Shown here piece by piece: positions 48,901-54,245 of a stretch of DNA of 64,000 bases (its first letter is position 1; each line of letters starts with the position of its first letter). The DNA is from Desmodus rotundus (taxonomy: Eukaryota > Chordata > Mammalia > Chiroptera > Phyllostomidae). Location of the stretch: the NCBI RefSeq assembly GCF_022682495.2, contig NC_071391.1, positions 40,887,998-40,951,997 of the forward strand, read 5' to 3'. The translations under genes and the position numbers were made by a program. The notes under the pieces are model-generated. The model did no database searches. It was not told the DNA's origin and was given only the letters and a program-made list of their open reading frames with translations.

Positions 48901-49002
48901 TGTGTGGGAGACAAGTTCTTCCTGAAGAACAACATGATCTTGTGTCAGATGGACTATGAGGAGGGGCAGCTCAATGGCACCTTTGACTCGCAGGTGCAGT
49001 AG
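13505..49002 (+). CDS. LMO1: LMO1 (LIM domain only 1, rhombotin-1), complete split coding locus
   Basis: Joining 13505-13526 or 18206-18230 with 44302-44515, 47038-47163 and 48897-49002 gives an uninterrupted protein of 155 or 156 residues, the usual length of LMO1. In the 156-residue numbering, LIM1 has ligands C24, C27, H45, C48, C51, C54, C74 and D77. LIM2 has C88, C91, H110, C113, C116, C119, C138 and D141. All four zinc sites are therefore intact. The protein is almost only two LIM fingers with short tails and has no DNA-binding domain. From family knowledge, it is a nuclear adaptor joining LDB1 to TAL1/bHLH and GATA complexes, acts in neural development, and is an oncogene in T-ALL and neuroblastoma. 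Intron phases are 1, 2 and 2. LMO2 and LMO3 are the alternatives, but the N-terminal [15 protein letters not shown] run and the C-terminal QLNGTF-SQVQ tail fit LMO1. Confidence 0.97.
16601..16760 (-). repeat. MIR SINE fragment
   Basis: The 'CAACAGGGCAACTGAGGCCC' and 'CAGAGAGAAAGTGATTCGC' segments match the reverse complement of the MIR core. Confidence 0.65.
17090..17200 (+). repeat. L2 LINE 3' end
   Basis: 'TTTGTTCACTGCTATGTCCC' followed by 'GGAACATAATACATGCTCAA' and 'TAAACAGTTGTGGAATGA' is the typical L2 3' terminus. Confidence 0.75.
17691..18010. promoter_or_regulatory. Candidate conserved element upstream of exon 1b
   Basis: AT-rich unique sequence with repeated AGATT motifs (TTAGATTGAGATTCAGATTAA, near 17751-17771, with a one-base break) and AATTACATTAAAACAG. 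It leads into a CT tract and the candidate 35-bp exon. It looks constrained, but this is inference. Confidence 0.35.
17972..18006 (+). other. Candidate cryptic 35-bp exon upstream of exon 1b
   Basis: A long CT tract (17940-17961) followed by TAAATTGCAG forms a good 3' splice site ending at 17971. Thirty-five bases later TAG|GTGAGA forms a good 5' splice site (GT at 18007). If joined to exon 1a (phase 1) the frame reads 11 further codons and ends in TAG exactly at the last three exon bases. It would then act as a poison exon. It could instead be a non-coding 5' exon, or not be used at all. Confidence 0.3.
18075..18560 (+). promoter_or_regulatory. LMO1: CpG island and proximal LMO1 promoter
   Basis: A second CpG-dense block begins around 18075 and contains exon 1b. 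It is separate from the exon 1a island by more than 4 kb of ordinary sequence, supporting an independent promoter. I see no TATA box in the 100 bases before the ATG pair. Confidence 0.75.
18206..18230 (+). CDS. LMO1: LMO1 coding exon 1b (proximal first exon)
   Basis: The coding part is ATG ATG GTG CTG GAC AAG GAG GAC G, encoding MMVLDKED plus the first base of Gly. It is followed by a GTAGGT donor at 18231 (phase 1). Two ATGs are adjacent. The first (18206) has G at -3 and A at +4; the second (18209) has the better context, with A at -3 and G at +4, so initiation may be mixed. Spliced to exon 2 this gives the 156-residue form usually shown as the reference LMO1 protein. It sits in a second CpG island, implying its own promoter. 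Confidence 0.93.
18560..20870 (+). other. LMO1 intron 1, unique non-coding sequence
   Basis: This is unique, moderately GC-rich sequence. One MIR-like trace is visible ('CTCAAGGTCACACAGC' near 19406-19421). An 8-bp hairpin is formed by GTCAATAG (19343-19350) and CTATTGAC (19361-19368). The longest open frame in the window (281 codons, 20062-20907) is here, but it looks accidental. Confidence 0.5.
20871..21120. promoter_or_regulatory. Candidate conserved element in intron 1
   Basis: An AT-rich unique block between GC-rich neighbours. It contains AGATAATAAAATATC, an X-box-like half-site GTAGCAAC, and TTATTAATAAAGTAATC. No repeat family was recognised. Confidence 0.3.
22255..22530. promoter_or_regulatory. 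Candidate conserved element in intron 1
   Basis: Unique, AT-leaning sequence with CAGATTAACTC, CCATATGATTCATGATTTGG, GCAATTGGCATTAG and TGCATTAACTACTG motifs. Not assignable to a repeat. Confidence 0.3.
23442..23545 (+). repeat. MIR SINE fragment
   Basis: 'CTCATCTCTACAGTGAGAAT' followed by 'CAGGATTAAATGAGATAATG' is the 3' half of MIR. Confidence 0.65.
24358..24480 (+). repeat. MIR SINE fragment
   Basis: 'GACCTGGATTCTAGTTCC', 'TATGTGACTTCAGACAA' and 'CTCAGTTTTCTCATCTCTAC' follow the MIR order. Confidence 0.75.
24646..25112 (+). repeat. Old LTR-like element (MLT1/MaLR-type)
   Basis: 'TAGTTATTGCTGCACGAACAA' style start followed by 'CCACCCCAAAACTCAGAGGC' resembles the start of MLT1 LTRs, and the body follows the same course as 27219-27797. 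It is non-coding and decayed. The family name is from memory of the consensus, so it is tentative. Confidence 0.5.
25115..25300 (-). repeat. MIR SINE fragment
   Basis: 'TTCATTCTGCAGATGAGAAA' and 'TGGGCTGTGAACCCAGGCTG' match the reverse complement of MIR. Confidence 0.65.
25690..26260. promoter_or_regulatory. Candidate conserved element in intron 1 with an RFX-like X-box
   Basis: About 570 bases of unique, AT-rich sequence. It contains a near-perfect X-box, GTTACCATGGTAAT (25853-25866), AATATTTCAGATAAATAC, several ATTTA motifs and a TTAAATTAAA stretch. No repeat family was recognised. It is among the best-looking intronic enhancer candidates here by composition, but this remains inference. 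Confidence 0.4.
26300..27218 (+). other. LMO1 intron 1, unique sequence with one MIR fragment
   Basis: A MIR fragment is seen at about 26618-26690 ('GACTTGGTTCAAATCCCACC', 'TCTGCCACGTGATAA'). No coding evidence. Confidence 0.5.
27219..27797 (+). repeat. Old LTR-like element (MLT1/MaLR-type), near full length
   Basis: It starts TGTATTAGTCATCTACTGC, then 'TCTGTAACAAATCACAATTT' and 'AGCAGCTTAAAACAACA'. Later landmarks include 'AAGTCACTTGGTCCAGC' and 'TCACACTCAAGGAAGTG'. A TGT start and about 580 bp fit a solo MaLR LTR. No internal genes are present. Family assignment is tentative. Confidence 0.55.
27847..29760 (+). other. LMO1 intron 1, unique sequence
   Basis: GC-rich unique sequence with several long accidental frames on both strands. 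A 12-T run lies near 28248-28259. Nothing else is recognised. Confidence 0.5.
29762..30348 (-). repeat. L1M-type 3' end
   Basis: It begins TAACAGCTTTATTGAGAGAG, then 'CTGGCAACCACTGACTAACC', 'AAATGGAATCATGG', 'AATAATATTCCACTGTACG' and 'GGAGTGGAATTGCTGGGTCC'. This is a clear reverse complement of a mammalian L1 3' end, antisense to LMO1. Confidence 0.85.
30640..30795 (-). repeat. MIR SINE fragment
   Basis: 'AGGGAAGCTGAAGCTCAGAG' and 'CTGAACTTGAACCCAGGTTC' match the MIR reverse complement. Confidence 0.75.
30955..31140 (+). repeat. MIR SINE fragment
   Basis: 'AGCTGTGTGACCCTGGATAA' followed by 'TCTGAGCCTCAATTTCCCCA' is the MIR core, in the orientation opposite to the MIR 150 bases upstream. Confidence 0.8.
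31470..31865. promoter_or_regulatory. Candidate conserved element in intron 1, TAAT-rich
   Basis: Unique sequence with GGATTTAATTAAAAAG, AAACTAATTAGCG, GCCGCTAATCATCG, TTTATTAACCACTG and ATCATTAGTGC. It alternates with a short CpG-rich insert ('CCGCCGCGCGGGTTCCGCTC'). Homeodomain-type sites every 20-40 bases and no repeat signature suggest an enhancer, by inference. Confidence 0.4.
31870..34150 (+). other. LMO1 intron 1, unique GC-rich sequence
   Basis: No exon or clear repeat beyond a MIR-like trace ('GCCAAGGTTACACAGGTGAC' near 33760-33779). Accidental frames are frequent because of GC content. Confidence 0.45.
34155..34740 (-). repeat. L2 LINE 3' region
   Basis: 'TTCATTCATTCCCTGAACTG', 'ACACACTGGTGAACAAGACA', 'GGAAGGCCTTTCTGAGGAG', 'GCATGTGCAAAGGCCCTGTG' and 'GCAGTGACATGACCTACTT' appear in the order of the L2 reverse complement. 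Confidence 0.8.
34745..36514 (+). other. LMO1 intron 1, unique sequence
   Basis: No coding or RNA evidence. A weak MIR/L2-like phrase ('GGCACACAGTAGGCATTAAT') occurs near 35705. Confidence 0.45.
36515..36660 (+). repeat. MIR SINE fragment
   Basis: 'CAGCTGTGTGACCTTGGGGA' and 'TCATCCATTAAGTGGGGATA' match the MIR core. Confidence 0.75.
36705..37245 (-). repeat. Old L1 3' end
   Basis: 'TTAAATTGAGGCATAAAACA', 'CATCCATATTGCCATGTGTA', 'TACTGTTGATGGACATTTG' and 'GGAATAGAATTGGTGGGTCA' match the L1 3' end read backwards. It is more decayed than the copy at 29762. Confidence 0.7.
37265..37450 (-). repeat. MIR-like fragment
   Basis: 'TTTAATCCTCAGAATAATCC' followed by 'GGAGGTGAGTAAATTGAGGC' resembles the MIR reverse complement. 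It is weak. Confidence 0.45.
37690..37965. promoter_or_regulatory. Candidate conserved element in intron 1
   Basis: Unique sequence with TTTTGATTCCAAATGAGC, GCTATTAGCTCAGG, an AGATAA GATA site at 37819-37824, GAATTAGATTACAC and CTTATTAAACGGG. It ends shortly before the CA repeat. Function is inferred. Confidence 0.35.
38076..38121. repeat. (AC)23 microsatellite
   Basis: Forty-six bases of perfect AC dinucleotide. Confidence 0.95.
38655..38825 (+). repeat. MIR SINE, good copy
   Basis: 'CCAGGGTTCAAATCCCAGCT', 'CCGTTTTCCTGTTGTTGAAT' and 'ACCTCATGAGGCAGTTGTGA' follow MIR from box B through the core. Confidence 0.85.
39420..39550 (-). repeat. MIR SINE fragment
   Basis: 'CTCGCGGTAACTCCATGAGA' and 'AAAACTGAGGCACAGAGGAG' match the MIR reverse complement. 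Confidence 0.75.
39899..39929. repeat. (TAGA)n microsatellite, about 7.7 units
   Basis: Perfect tetranucleotide repeat. Confidence 0.95.
40130..40250 (-). repeat. MIR-like fragment
   Basis: 'GTAACCTCATTCCAGCCTCA' and 'CCCATTTCACAGATGTAGGT' resemble the MIR reverse complement. Confidence 0.5.
40260..44301 (+). other. LMO1 intron 1, last segment before exon 2
   Basis: Mostly unique GC-rich sequence with accidental frames. It contains the AT-rich candidate element at 41145-41320, a MIR-like piece at about 42820-42900 ('CCTCAGTTTCCCCATCTGTA') and the polypyrimidine tract and acceptor of exon 2. Confidence 0.5.
41145..41320. promoter_or_regulatory. Candidate GATA-bearing enhancer element about 3 kb upstream of exon 2
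   Basis: A sharply bounded AT-rich unique block in GC-rich surroundings. It contains TAGTAATTACTGGGTAATGC and an AGATAA GATA motif at 41289-41294. From memory, the human neuroblastoma-associated GATA variant lies a similar distance upstream of exon 2. The correspondence is inference and needs alignment. Confidence 0.45.
44302..44515 (+). CDS. LMO1: LMO1 coding exon 2 (LIM domain 1)
   Basis: The acceptor ...CTGCAG ends at 44301 and the donor GTGGGC begins at 44516. The exon completes Gly9 and encodes residues 10-79 plus two bases of Arg80. It carries the whole first LIM domain: CAGC, WHEDC, KCACC and the final LCRRD, giving a C2HC/C3D zinc-ligand pattern. It also contains the short linker into LIM2. 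It is 214 bp and joins the first exons in phase 1 and exon 3 in phase 2. Reading on past 44515 into the intron is only intronic read-through. Confidence 0.97.
45015..45110 (+). repeat. MIR SINE fragment in intron 2
   Basis: 'GACGTGGGTTTGAACTAGCT' followed by 'CTCAGTTTACCCCTCTGTGA' is MIR with the middle deleted. Confidence 0.65.
46395..46730. repeat. Cluster of MIR fragments in intron 2
   Basis: Three pieces lie in succession. One is antisense ('CCCCATTTTAAAGAAGGGTG', about 46395-46495). One is sense ('AGGGTTGTTGTCGAGATTAA' to 'CAGGGCCTGGTGCAGAG', about 46500-46620). The last is antisense ('GGTGACACAGCCTGAGGCCA', about 46640-46730). Confidence 0.65.
47038..47163 (+). CDS. LMO1: LMO1 coding exon 3 (first half of LIM domain 2)
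   Basis: The acceptor CTGCAG ends at 47037 and a perfect GTGAGT donor begins at 47164. The 126-bp exon completes Arg80 and runs to two bases of Arg122. It encodes [18 protein letters not shown] and the [13 protein letters not shown] segment, which supply ligands C88, C91, H110, C113, C116 and C119 of LIM2. Both ends are phase 2, so skipping this exon would keep frame but destroy LIM2. A VES SINE lies about 315 bp downstream in intron 3. Confidence 0.97.
47164..48896 (+). other. LMO1: LMO1 intron 3
   Basis: A GT-AG, phase 2 intron of 1.7 kb. It carries a TG-rich degenerate stretch (about 47240-47470 and 47690-47890) split by a minus-strand VES SINE. A pyrimidine-rich tract lies at about 48540-48660. 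The polypyrimidine tract and acceptor before exon 4 are good. Confidence 0.9.
47478..47690 (-). repeat. VES-type bat SINE in LMO1 intron 3
   Basis: It reads backwards from an A/T-rich tail with a purine-rich 'AGAGAGAAGGGAGGGAGAAA' stretch, through 'GGTTGCCTCTCACACGCCCC', to a tRNA-like head 'GAGCCACACCAGCCAGGGC'. Flanking GTGTTTTT copies on both sides may be a target-site duplication. It is antisense to the gene. Confidence 0.85.
48897..49002 (+). CDS. LMO1: LMO1 terminal coding exon 4 (end of LIM domain 2 and C-terminus)
   Basis: The acceptor TTTTCCAG ends at 48896. The exon completes Arg122 and encodes [20 protein letters not shown] with ligands C138 and D141, then the tail [14 protein letters not shown] and the stop TAG at 49000-49002. 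The tail has Asp at residue 152; as I recall, the human protein has Glu there, which would be a conservative change. The intron ahead of it (47164-48896) is 1.7 kb. Confidence 0.97.
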
Positions 49003-49275
49003 TGCCCGGCGCCTGGCCTCAAGGCCCATCTGTCCGTCCGCCCGCCCGCCCGCCTGCCCGCCTGGCCGGCCAGCCGCTCTCCCGCCGATGAGAACTCCGT
49101 CCTCCGTGGGAGGGATGGCCCTCCCTCCGCGCTGCCCGTCTGTGTGTGACCCCTCCTGGGGCCAGGCAGGGCCTGTACAGTCTGTCTACTGTATATAAAT
49201 GGGAACATTTATTTTATGAGAAATGTAATGCGATTTTATTACTGGCGTGGATTAAACTTATGAATGTTTCCGGGG
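49003..49275 (+). other. LMO1: LMO1 3'UTR (approximate end)
   Basis: The sequence after the stop is first C-rich, with a tandem CCGCC/CTGCC-like run at about 49033-49072. It then becomes T/A-rich with a TATTTATTTTA-like stretch, a possible ARE-type stability element, near 49207-49216. The end is set by the polyadenylation signal; the cleavage site is my estimate. Confidence 0.8.
49251..49256 (+). terminator. LMO1: LMO1 polyadenylation signal ATTAAA
   Basis: ATTAAA, the commonest variant hexamer, lies 249 bases after the stop. A G/T-rich stretch follows at about 49264-49290, consistent with a downstream cleavage element. No better AATAAA is seen between the stop and this site. Confidence 0.8.
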
Positions 49276-50940
49276 AGGTTACTCTGCGTTGATCACATGA
49301 CTGCCACAGACCTGGGCCCCTGTCCTCTGCTCAGGAATGGCTCAGGCAGGCTCTCCCCTTGGCTCTTGGGGGGGTGGAGGGACACAGAGCATGGCATGGG
49401 ACTCTCTAAGTGGGCTTTAGAGGAAGAAGCTGGAGGGAAGGGGATACCCCCAAGTACCCCACAGCCAGAAGTGGGAACTGGAATGCCCTCTCCTTCCCCT
49501 GGCAAAGCATATACCTTGATTCTGAGCAGGCCCCCAAGATGAAGAGGCAAGATGGAACCCTGCCTTCCCTGAGTTCTTCTGTTACATCCACCACCGAGAC
49601 CCCTCTCTCTGCCCAGACAGTAACCTAGCTCTGACCTCCTCCTCAGCAGGACCCCAAACCCTGAGCAGCCCTACCATGGAAGCACCATCCCGAAACCCCT
49701 CTTGGCTTTCAGGGCAGTGGACAGTGTTTTCTGTTTCCTCCCTGCAGCCTGGGCCTGATCTGGGGTCCACCTTTCTGCTTTCCGGGGTGACAGAGGACAG
49801 TCCTGTTCCCCTGTAACTCAGCCCACACAGGCTGGAGGCTTTCGTTCACTCAGTCAGCAAACCTTAATCCACCTGTCTCAGCCCCACACTGTAAGCACCA
49901 GGCCCGCGGATGAATCATGAATCGGACACAGACCGTGCCCTTGAAGAAGAGAGAGGAAGCCAGGAAGACAAACAGAGCACATCATGGTGAGGATGAACGC
50001 TCAGGGCGACCTGGGATGGGCCAGCTCCCTCCAGTGGACACAGGACCACTTGTGACGACTCTGAAGAGTCAGACAGATCAGCCAGTGGACACACCATCAG
50101 ATACATGTGCTGGCAGGCAGGAGAGATGGACACACAAGTAGACAGGTACATAGGCAGAGATAGGCTGGGACAGACAGGCACACTGTCAGGCACTCAACTC
50201 AGGCCAGAAGAGAGCCAGAGAGCCAGAGAGCCAGATAGGCTCACCCAGGGCAGCAGACATGCTCTCTTGTCTTGGCTGCAGCCACAGCACCAAGCACAGA
50301 ACTGGCTTGGTATCACTGGGCAGTATTTTAAAAAGTAGGGGCTCCTTGGGTCCAAAGCCTCACAGGGAAAGCTGTATGGATAGGCTCCCCCCACCATCAG
50401 GCCACTTGCTTGTCTGTTTTCCCCAGGGACTGTTTTCATTCTGGCCACAGAAGAGAGCCCAGGGCTGATGACGCCAGTCCACTTCTTCAATCAAGCTCTG
50501 CCTAAGGATGGCTGGGCTCTTATGGGTACTTGGAAGAGGCTATATTTCTAAGATATAGTTGTGTGGCCCCTGGCCTTATCCTTGGGAAGGGCTTGGAAGG
50601 GCCGAGGATCTTGGGGCAGGAGTTGTGAACTTTGGGGCCTCCACCTCCTGAGAAGGAACTACATCCACATGTATGGGAGAGAAGAGAGGCAGAGAGCTAG
50701 TCGGCCTGGCTGCCATGGCTACTTCTATGTAACGTTAGTCTGAAAAAACTGGGGAGCTATCTGTAGGAGATTGCAAGTGAGTTTGAGGGCCAGAGTCCCT
50801 AATAAGGAATTTTCCATGCTCACCCTGGAAAAGCAAGTTCTCTTCCTGGGTTGCAACAGAGCCCCCAATGCCAGACCCTCCTGGGCCCTTAGGTCCCAGA
50901 TGGCTATGCTCACCCCAAGGTTCCCAACTACTAACTTCAG
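49276..50940. other. Downstream of LMO1, no gene seen
   Basis: Intergenic. Holds an L2-like piece at about 49845-50010 ('TTCGTTCACTCAGTCAGCAA') and a short AGAGAGCC tandem repeat near 50213-50235. Confidence 0.5.
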
Positions 50941-51160
50941 AGTTTGCTGCAGATAAAGTTGTAACGCAAGTTAATTGCATGGTTATCGAGAGGTAACGGA
51001 GCCACTTGAATGCAGTTTCTGGGCAATTACAATTGTTTCCAACAGAGTTACCATATTGCAGTCATGAAATAACATGTCAGTTTGTGGTAATTATGTAATT
51101 AACTTGTCTCACCACTCTAGGTTGCACAACAATTAATTCACTCACAATGAGATAGACTTA
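50941..51160. promoter_or_regulatory. Candidate conserved element 1.7 kb downstream of LMO1
   Basis: Unique AT-rich block with GCAGATAAAG, AAGTTAATTGCATGG, GGGCAATTACAATTG, GGTAATTATGTAATTAAC and AACAATTAATTCAC. The inverted GTTATC/GGTAAC pair at 50982-50996 is X-box-like. The density of TAATTA-type sites is high. Function is inferred. Confidence 0.4.
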
Positions 51161-53565
51161 AAGTCAGGCAGCCAGGCTTTGAAAGCCCCCAAGAGCAGAA
51201 CTGGCCTGTGAAAAGGACCCCAGCCCCACTCTGCCCACCCCAGACCTTGCCAGGGGGCTTCCTCAGCTCACCATGGCCTGGAACCTGCCAGGTCCAGCAT
51301 CATGGTCCCACTTATTGCTGTTATGCCATCCTCATCCAGGAAATGGGGATGGCCTGTTTCCCAGGGCAGCCACGAGGCTGAGGTCTGCACTGTGAAGTGC
51401 TAGGCTTACACAAACAGGGGTCACCATCCTGCGGTCCCTCATGGGGTCCTAAGTAGACCCTTCATCCAGGAAGTCTCATAGCAGTGCAGAGCTGCCCTCC
51501 AGGAAGGACCTACACAGGCCTTGCCTGTGCAGGTACGGAACCAGTGGGGGAGGGGAGGGACCCGAGAGGAGGCCAAGCTCTCTCTATAGCAGGGCAACCA
51601 CATAGGGTTGGAATGGTTACTGGAGGCTGGGGGTTGTGCACCTGGAGAGGACTCGCAACCCCCAGGGGACACCCAGGAAAAGCCTAACCACCTGCTGCAT
51701 AGGAGAAACTTGGTTAAGTATACGGCATGAATGGGCCTGGCCTGTGGGCTGCAGCTCACCACAGAGGACTGGAGTACGGAGGAGCAAGGGAGCACTGAAC
51801 GTGAACCATTAGAGGCGGTAATGACTTGATCCTCAGCCTGGGGCCTGTGGGTGGTGGGCTGTGGACGGGCCTTGAACTGTGTAGCTGAGCGCAAGTTCCC
51901 TTTCCCCCAACCAGCTCATGGGACCCACCTCCCCTCCTGTCTCCCTCGGTGGCCTGGTGTCAGAGGTACACTATAACCAGGGGCCTGAGACCCATGGAAT
52001 ATGACACCTGCCTGTGCCCCCACTCCTTGGACTGAGGCTGAACCACATAGTCTGTGTTTGGAAAGAAGTGTGATTCTAATCTTGACAGGGCCCATCGTGA
52101 AATCTCCCATGGGTTCTCTCTTCTCCCGGGCCTGGTCCCAGAAATCAGGTCCTACCTCTTGAGACACACAGGGGCTGTGGGCGGAATGTGAAATTCTAGC
52201 CTGGTAAATCTCATATCTATGTGGAGACAATTGCTCGCGCGCACAGTCTCACGCTCGCTCTCTCTCTCTCTCAAAGCCATCAGAGATACAATAGTTATGG
52301 CCAGACTAACTAAAGCTGGTGCTGAGTGATCCCCAGCACCACCCAGCTGGGGACGCTGCCACCAAGTGAGGGTAGGTTCAGGAAAGATGCTGTGTGGCTG
52401 TGACTGCACATAGCCCTTGGTGAAAATTCCCCTGACAGAACACTGTCGATCTATCAGTTGATATTTAGCTACACAATACCTGTGGAACTAGAAATGCCTA
52501 AAAATGAATGAGTAAAGATAGGCTGATCGGAAGATGAGTTGGTCCAGCAAACAAACAAACAAACTTGGTCCAGCCTGGTTCACCATGAGAAAATAATCAG
52601 ATAAACCAAACACATGCGTACACAGGCTCGTGTGCACAGCTGCAGCCCAGAGAGGAGTTGACCAGAACCTCCTGAGCAAACCTCACTCTGCACCTGGGCC
52701 CTGGGGCAGACCCAAACTGCCTTATCTCAGCAAGGGTAGGGGCCTCCTGCCCCTGCCCCCAGACCTGAGGTCGAGGGTGTCCCAGATCTCTGACTCTTGC
52801 TACCTCCAGGGTAGAGTGTTCCTGAGCTCCCTCTGGTTGGTGCCGCTTTGGCCACCCAGTAACAGCCCCTCCTGCCATGAGTCGGCCCCACCTGTCACCA
52901 CTCTGTCCTGACCGCCCACAGGCTCCAGTGGCTCCAGCACTCACCACTGCCCTCAACGCAGGGTCCAGGGCTCGCAGCGTAAGTTTCACATCAGACTCCT
53001 TTCCACCCCATGGTTTCTCCCTCTCAGCCCCTGCACCCTCTTCACGGAGCAGGGCACACCCTGGCTGGGGCTCCTTGTGCCTGGGCTACACCTCATGGCC
53101 CTCCCCGGGGGCTCGGGCGGCACCTAGCAAGGGGAACGCAGCTGCTGCTCAGAGTACCCACGAGGGCACTGGGTAGAGCCAAGAGGCCCTTTACTGGGAA
53201 ACTGCTGTGGGCACTGCCGGGCCCTGCTCCTCCGAGCTCACCTTCCCTGAGCCCCAGACAAACAGCTTAGTCTCCAGACTGTCCCACTGGCACGGAGTTT
53301 TGTACAGTATGTGGCCTTTGCAGGGAAATGGTGAGCCCTTGGGGGCTCAGGAGCCCTTGGGCTGCCTGTGGCTCCCGGGGCTGGGTCTGCACTCCCTCGG
53401 TCCCCTGCCTTCTCTAGGGGCACCGCCAGATTCCAGGGAGGAGCTGGTCCAGGGGATCTGCCTGGGGCATGATTTTTAGGCCCTGACTCCCTGGGTTTGC
53501 TCTGTGAGCACAGCGGGGAGCCCTGCTGAGCCTGGGGTTTCTTATGTTTTGGGCAATATCGTCCC
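51161..53565. other. Downstream intergenic sequence, no gene seen
   Basis: Contains a short CT repeat (about 52257-52272) and an (AAAC)4 tract at 52549-52564 flanked by 10-bp direct repeats TTGGTCCAGC. No gene evidence. Confidence 0.5.
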
Positions 53566-53685
53566 CATCGCTACAAGGGCTATCATTATCATCATCCCAG
53601 TTTTTTAGTTGAAGAAACTGAGTCTCACAGAGCTGTTCTAGTAAGTAATAGAACCTGACTCCAGGCTCCATGCAGGTTATTTCTG
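53566..53685 (-). repeat. MIR SINE fragment
   Basis: 'TTTTAGTTGAAGAAACTGAG' and 'TAGAACCTGACTCCAGGCTC' match the MIR reverse complement. Confidence 0.65.
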
Positions 53686-54019
53686 GGTGAAACTGACATA
53701 TAGAGGCAACCCCACAGGGGGAGGATCTGGTAGATTTTACCCACGACAAAGTCTGTGTTTTTCTCCATAACCCAACCCCCAATGAGGACTTGACCCTTGG
53801 GTATGGGGGGCCCTTGGGCACATCTGACCCTCATTGCGCATCCTAACTGAGCCTGTCACTGAGGGCTGGGTGGGAGGAGCTATTACAGATGATGCAGTCA
53901 AAGGCAGCGCAGGGTGGAGCAGTGGTCCGACCCTGGGCAGCTCATCCAGGCCATGGGCTGCGGGTTTCCCAGCGAGACAGGCCCCAGCACATCATCAGTC
54001 AGTCAGTCAGGACGCCGGC

Positions 54020-54245
54020 CTGCCAGTTAGTCGGCCACTGTGAGTCAAGGGCCTGCTCCATGCCAGGCTGATGCTGGCGGGCTGAAGCGTGGAAGCACCA
54101 GTGGAGAAGGCAGAAGGGTCCCCACATGGAGTTTATAGCACAGTGCGGGAGACAGACAGCAAACTAATAAATAGATCAATAACAAGCTACAGATAGTGCT
54201 GAGTGCTGGGAAGTGGCTGGAAGGACACCTGCTTTAGATAGAGTG
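54020..54245 (-). repeat. L2 LINE fragment
   Basis: 'GGCCTGCTCCATGCCAGGCT', 'GGAGTTTATAGCACAGTGCG' and 'GGGAGACAGACAGCAAACTA' follow the L2 reverse complement. Confidence 0.7.
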
